From Clostridiaceae bacterium (GTDB lineage: Bacteria > Bacillota > Clostridia > Saccharofermentanales > UBA5734): 7,999 bases of DNA. Positions 6,460-7,999 of the stretch are shown here, piece after piece (position 1 is the first letter of the stretch; the number at the start of each line of letters is the position of its first letter). The stretch is from the NCBI GenBank assembly GCA_012729935.1, contig JAAYBY010000093.1, positions 1-7,999 of the forward strand. The letters run 5' to 3'. A model generated the notes under the pieces. That model saw only the letters and a program-made list of their open reading frames with translations, did not search any database and was not told the DNA's origin. The position numbers and the translations under genes were made by a program.

Positions 6460-7404
6460 CTAAATAACGACTCCCGCAAGAATCGCAGCAAGAACAATGA
6501 GCGGCGCAGGAATTTTGCGCAGAAGCAAGAGGGCAACGGTTATTACAACGACGATTATATTTTCCAGTGTGAATCCGCTCTTCTGCATCAGGATTACAGC
6601 AGCTATAGCGATCAATCCACCGGCAGCAGCGGTGATACCCTTTAAGGAAATTTGAATTCCTTTTAATGCCTTTAATGTCTCCCAGATCGGATAGACAAAA
6701 TAGATCAGCAATATTCCCGGAAGAAAAATAGCAATTCCGCTGACAGCAGCGCCAAATATTTGACTGATGATGCCACCATCACGCGCAGCCATTCCTCCTG
6801 CATATGCACTGAAGCTGAACATCGGTCCAGGGATCCCCTGAACAAGTCCAAAGCCAGTTAGAAATTCCTGACTGGTCATGTATTGATTCATCTCGACTAA
6901 TTCACTGTACATCATCGGGATTACGACTTGTCCGCCGCCGATAACCAGATATCCATACCGATAAAAGCTTTCAAAAAGATGAATGATCCGCTGATCCCAC
7001 GTCAATGTCAAAATGATACCGCCGAGTGCGAAGATCGCAAACAAAACAAGATATCGCCACGGTGGTCGAATGGTAATCGGATGCCATAATGCGTCCTCTT
7101 TTGAAATAAGAACTGTGAAGAAACCACTGGCCAGCAAAACCAACGGATAGATCCAAGGTTCTCTGATAAAAAAAGTACTCACCGCACTAAAAAGGAAAAG
7201 TCCAATGGTTAACTTATCTGTGACAACTTTTCGACCGATGCGAAAGGCAGCAACCAGAATAAAACCAACCGCCATCGGCCCGATTAAACGCAAGGCATCC
7301 TGTGATACTTGAATTGATTGCAGAAACAGTGACAGGAAAGAAAGCACCGTCATGATGATCAACGCAGGAACCGCCCAAACCAACAGTGTTAAGAAACTGA
7401 GCAA
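6460..7404 (-). CDS. ChrA C-terminal fragment (rest of CHR domain 1 and domain 2)
   Basis: This 314-residue frame begins with a TTG (7402-7404) that is probably an internal Leu codon rather than a true start; no convincing ribosome binding site precedes it. It holds the remaining helices of CHR domain 1 (LLSFLTLLVWAVPALII) and the whole of domain 2. Domain 2 contains GYLVIGGGQVVIPMMYSEL (about 151-169), the characteristic GLVQGIPGPMFSFSAYAGG (186-204) and FLPGILLIYFVYP. It ends with three closely packed hydrophobic helices. The second domain repeats the GGGQ and PGP pattern of the first, as expected of long-chain CHR proteins. If translation could restart at 7404 or nearby, a truncated membrane protein might be made, but function is doubtful. 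The stop is followed by 200 nt before metE on the same strand, with no clear terminator. Confidence 0.6.
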   Translation of the reverse strand: MLSFLTLLVWAVPALIIMTVLSFLSLFLQSIQVSQDALRLIGPMAVGFILVAAFRIGRKVVTDKLTIGLFLFSAVSTFFIREPWIYPLVLLASGFFTVLISKEDALWHPITIRPPWRYLVLFAIFALGGIILTLTWDQRIIHLFESFYRYGYLVIGGGQVVIPMMYSELVEMNQYMTSQEFLTGFGLVQGIPGPMFSFSAYAGGMAARDGGIISQIFGAAVSGIAIFLPGILLIYFVYPIWETLKALKGIQISLKGITAAAGGLIAIAAVILMQKSGFTLENIIVVVITVALLLLRKIPAPLIVLAAILAGVVI

Positions 7405-7652
7405 GGTCCGCCGATTTTATGACCGATCGCAATGATCGTCTGCGTGCTGCTCGGGCCCGGCAGAATGCCAGTCAGAGCTATCAATTCAATCAGTTCTTTT
7501 TCTGACAAATACTTTTTTTTGACAACCATCTGATCGGTGAATACACCGTAGTGGGCTTCAGGACCGCCATAAGCCCCCAACGAACAGATTAAGACATCGA
7601 GCAGGAATATTTGCCAGCGGATATTAGATCGGCTTTCAGCTTGTATATCCAT
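7389..7652 (-). CDS. ChrA N-terminal fragment (first part of CHR domain 1)
   Basis: This piece starts at ATG 7652, with a purine-rich site (GAGAGGG at 7660-7666) 7 nt upstream. The longer TTG start at 7715 has no such site. Residues 1-83 carry the CHR domain 1 signature: LGAYGGPEAHYG (25-36), LSEKELIELIALTGILPGP (49-67) and TQTIIAIGHK. The five residues after that (CSVS and stop) are out-of-frame reading. As it stands the product would be a non-functional stub of 87 residues with one amphipathic or membrane segment. Natural split CHR proteins (short-chain pairs) divide between the two domains, about 100 residues later than here, so this is not a normal two-gene arrangement. Confidence 0.55.
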   Translation of the reverse strand: MDIQAESRSNIRWQIFLLDVLICSLGAYGGPEAHYGVFTDQMVVKKKYLSEKELIELIALTGILPGPSSTQTIIAIGHKIGGPCSVS

Positions 7653-7709
7653 GAAAGGTCCCTCTCTTTGTTGGTTCGCAGGCTGTATTTTCTCTTCCCA
7701 TCTGTGACT

Positions 7710-7751
7710 GATCAACAGCTGCCATAAGAACCGTTTCCCAAAAAGCTGATC
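7710..7751 (-). other. Inverted repeat in the chrA leader
   Basis: In the minus-strand leader GATCAGCT (7751-7744) can pair with AGCTGTTGATC (7720-7710), giving an 8-bp stem with a 3-nt bulge and a 23-nt loop. It matches no riboswitch I recognise. It may simply be chance pairing in a GATC-rich genome. Confidence 0.25.
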
Positions 7752-7802
7752 GCCGAGCGACTAATGTTACTTGATTATTTCGATATACAAACGATTTTAT
7801 TC

Positions 7803-7831
7803 AATATAACAAACAGCCCAAAATAGTTCAA
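7803..7831 (-). promoter_or_regulatory. Candidate chrA promoter
   Basis: On the minus strand TTGAAC (7831-7826) and TATATT (7808-7803) are separated by an ideal 17 nt. The -10 box matches consensus at five of six positions, the -35 box at four. The start would be near 7796, about 144 nt before the chrA ATG. Confidence 0.5.
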
Positions 7832-7888
7832 GCATCAAAGCGGCAGGTACTCTCTGATCAAGTCAATTCTGGTCATTCAAATGTTGTT

Positions 7889-7917
7889 TTGATTCAATTG
7901 TTTGTCACTGATTAAAT
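7889..7917 (+). promoter_or_regulatory. Candidate promoter for the right-edge gene
   Basis: TTGATT (7889-7894) and TTAAAT (7912-7917) lie 17 nt apart, each with four or more matches to consensus. The start would be near 7924, giving a leader of about 38 nt before ATG 7962. The -10 box is weak. Confidence 0.35.
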
Positions 7918-7961
7918 GATCTGTTTTCAAACGCCGGAAATATAAAACAAAGGATACAATC

Positions 7962-7999
7962 ATGACGACAAATTCAGCAACAGCAAATGAAGCCCAGAT
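7962..7999 (+). CDS. Start of an unidentified gene, truncated by the window edge
   Basis: ATG 7962 is preceded 7 nt upstream by AAAGGA (7949-7954), a good ribosome binding site, and the frame stays open to the end. The twelve visible residues read MTTNSATANEAQ, a polar stretch that is neither a signal peptide nor a membrane helix. Too little is present to assign a family. The gene is divergent from chrA and may share its regulatory region. Confidence 0.45.
   Translation, partial: MTTNSATANEAQ

Larger units (their letters stand above)
6460..7652 (-). pseudogene. chrA: ChrA-type (CHR family) transporter gene, frame broken once
   Basis: The two minus-strand pieces at 7652-7389 and 7404-6460 together encode one complete two-domain CHR-family membrane transporter of about 397 residues, the usual ChrA length. 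Members export chromate by exchange in proteobacteria; in Bacillota the natural substrate is often unknown. Homology passes from frame to frame at IGHKIGGP then LLSFLTLLVW, at about base 7404. One added T after the GGA CCT codons would restore a single frame, so the simplest reading is a 1-base deletion or a sequencing error. The downstream frame is closed by a stop at 7417-7419, and the upstream frame stops at 7389-7391, so the shift must lie in 7392-7416. No X-XXY-YYZ slippery site is present there. The remainder of the gene looks well preserved, so any inactivation would be recent. Confidence 0.7.
7653..7961. other. Intergenic region between chrA and the right-edge gene
   Basis: This is 309 bp between divergent genes. 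It holds the candidate chrA promoter (7803-7831), the inverted repeat of the chrA leader (7710-7751), and on the plus strand a candidate promoter at 7889-7917. I see no coding frame with a believable start, no tRNA and no terminator-like hairpin with a T-run. Confidence 0.5.

Noticed and set aside
6298..6645. A plus-strand open frame of 115 codons beginning in the metE-chrA gap
   Set aside because: It has no ribosome binding site and lies mostly antisense to the conserved ChrA domain 2. Its composition is low-complexity and polar, so it is a shadow.
7392..7416. Programmed -1 frameshift within chrA
   Set aside because: The only window where it could occur lacks a slippery heptamer, and CHR genes are not known to need recoding. 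A mutation or sequence error is simpler.
7653..7715. Longer N-terminus of the ChrA fragment from TTG 7715
   Set aside because: It has no ribosome binding site of its own, while ATG 7652 has one with 7-nt spacing. The extra residues do not look like CHR proteins.

Overview
The window looks like a chromosomal stretch from a Bacillota (low-to-moderate GC Gram-positive) bacterium. The main pointers are strong Shine-Dalgarno sequences (for example the one before metF), a cobalamin-independent metE-metF pair, a LysR regulator that reads like the streptococcal MtaR/MetR group, and promoters of sigma-70/SigA form. I cannot name the order or genus; Lactobacillales or Erysipelotrichia-like lineages are guesses. 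There is no sign of phage, IS elements, CRISPR, rRNA or tRNA.

Left part (1-3086, + strand): one tightly packed operon. It holds the 3' part of a polar amino acid ABC transporter substrate-binding protein, its permease (8-nt overlap), its ATPase (ATGA overlap), and 24 nt later a LysR-type regulator with a good ribosome binding site. The promoter and the start of the binding protein lie outside the window.

Middle part (3117-6259, - strand): metE and metF, joined by an ATGA overlap, convergent with the left operon across only 30 bp. MetE (methyl-THF:homocysteine methyltransferase, B12-independent) and MetF (5,10-methylene-THF reductase) make up the last two steps of methionine synthesis. Upstream of metE there is no recognisable T-box or SAM riboswitch. 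Instead there is a clean palindrome, CATAG-N7-CTATG, whose ATAG-N7-CTAT core matches the outer half-sites I recall for the streptococcal MtaR/MetR box. A second near-palindrome sits closer to the start. The inferred story is that the LysR protein controls metEF, and that the ABC importer carries a sulphur amino acid or a related compound.

Right part (6460-7652, - strand): a ChrA-type (CHR family) transporter whose frame is broken once, about 83 codons in. The two pieces together give a full-length protein of about 397 residues, so this is a recent frameshift or a sequence error. A plausible promoter at 7803-7831 implies a leader of about 140 nt. At the right edge a divergent + strand gene begins (ATG at 7962, good RBS), with only 12 codons visible.

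Across the whole window GATC is clearly over-represented, at about 80 occurrences by hand count against about 30 expected from base composition.
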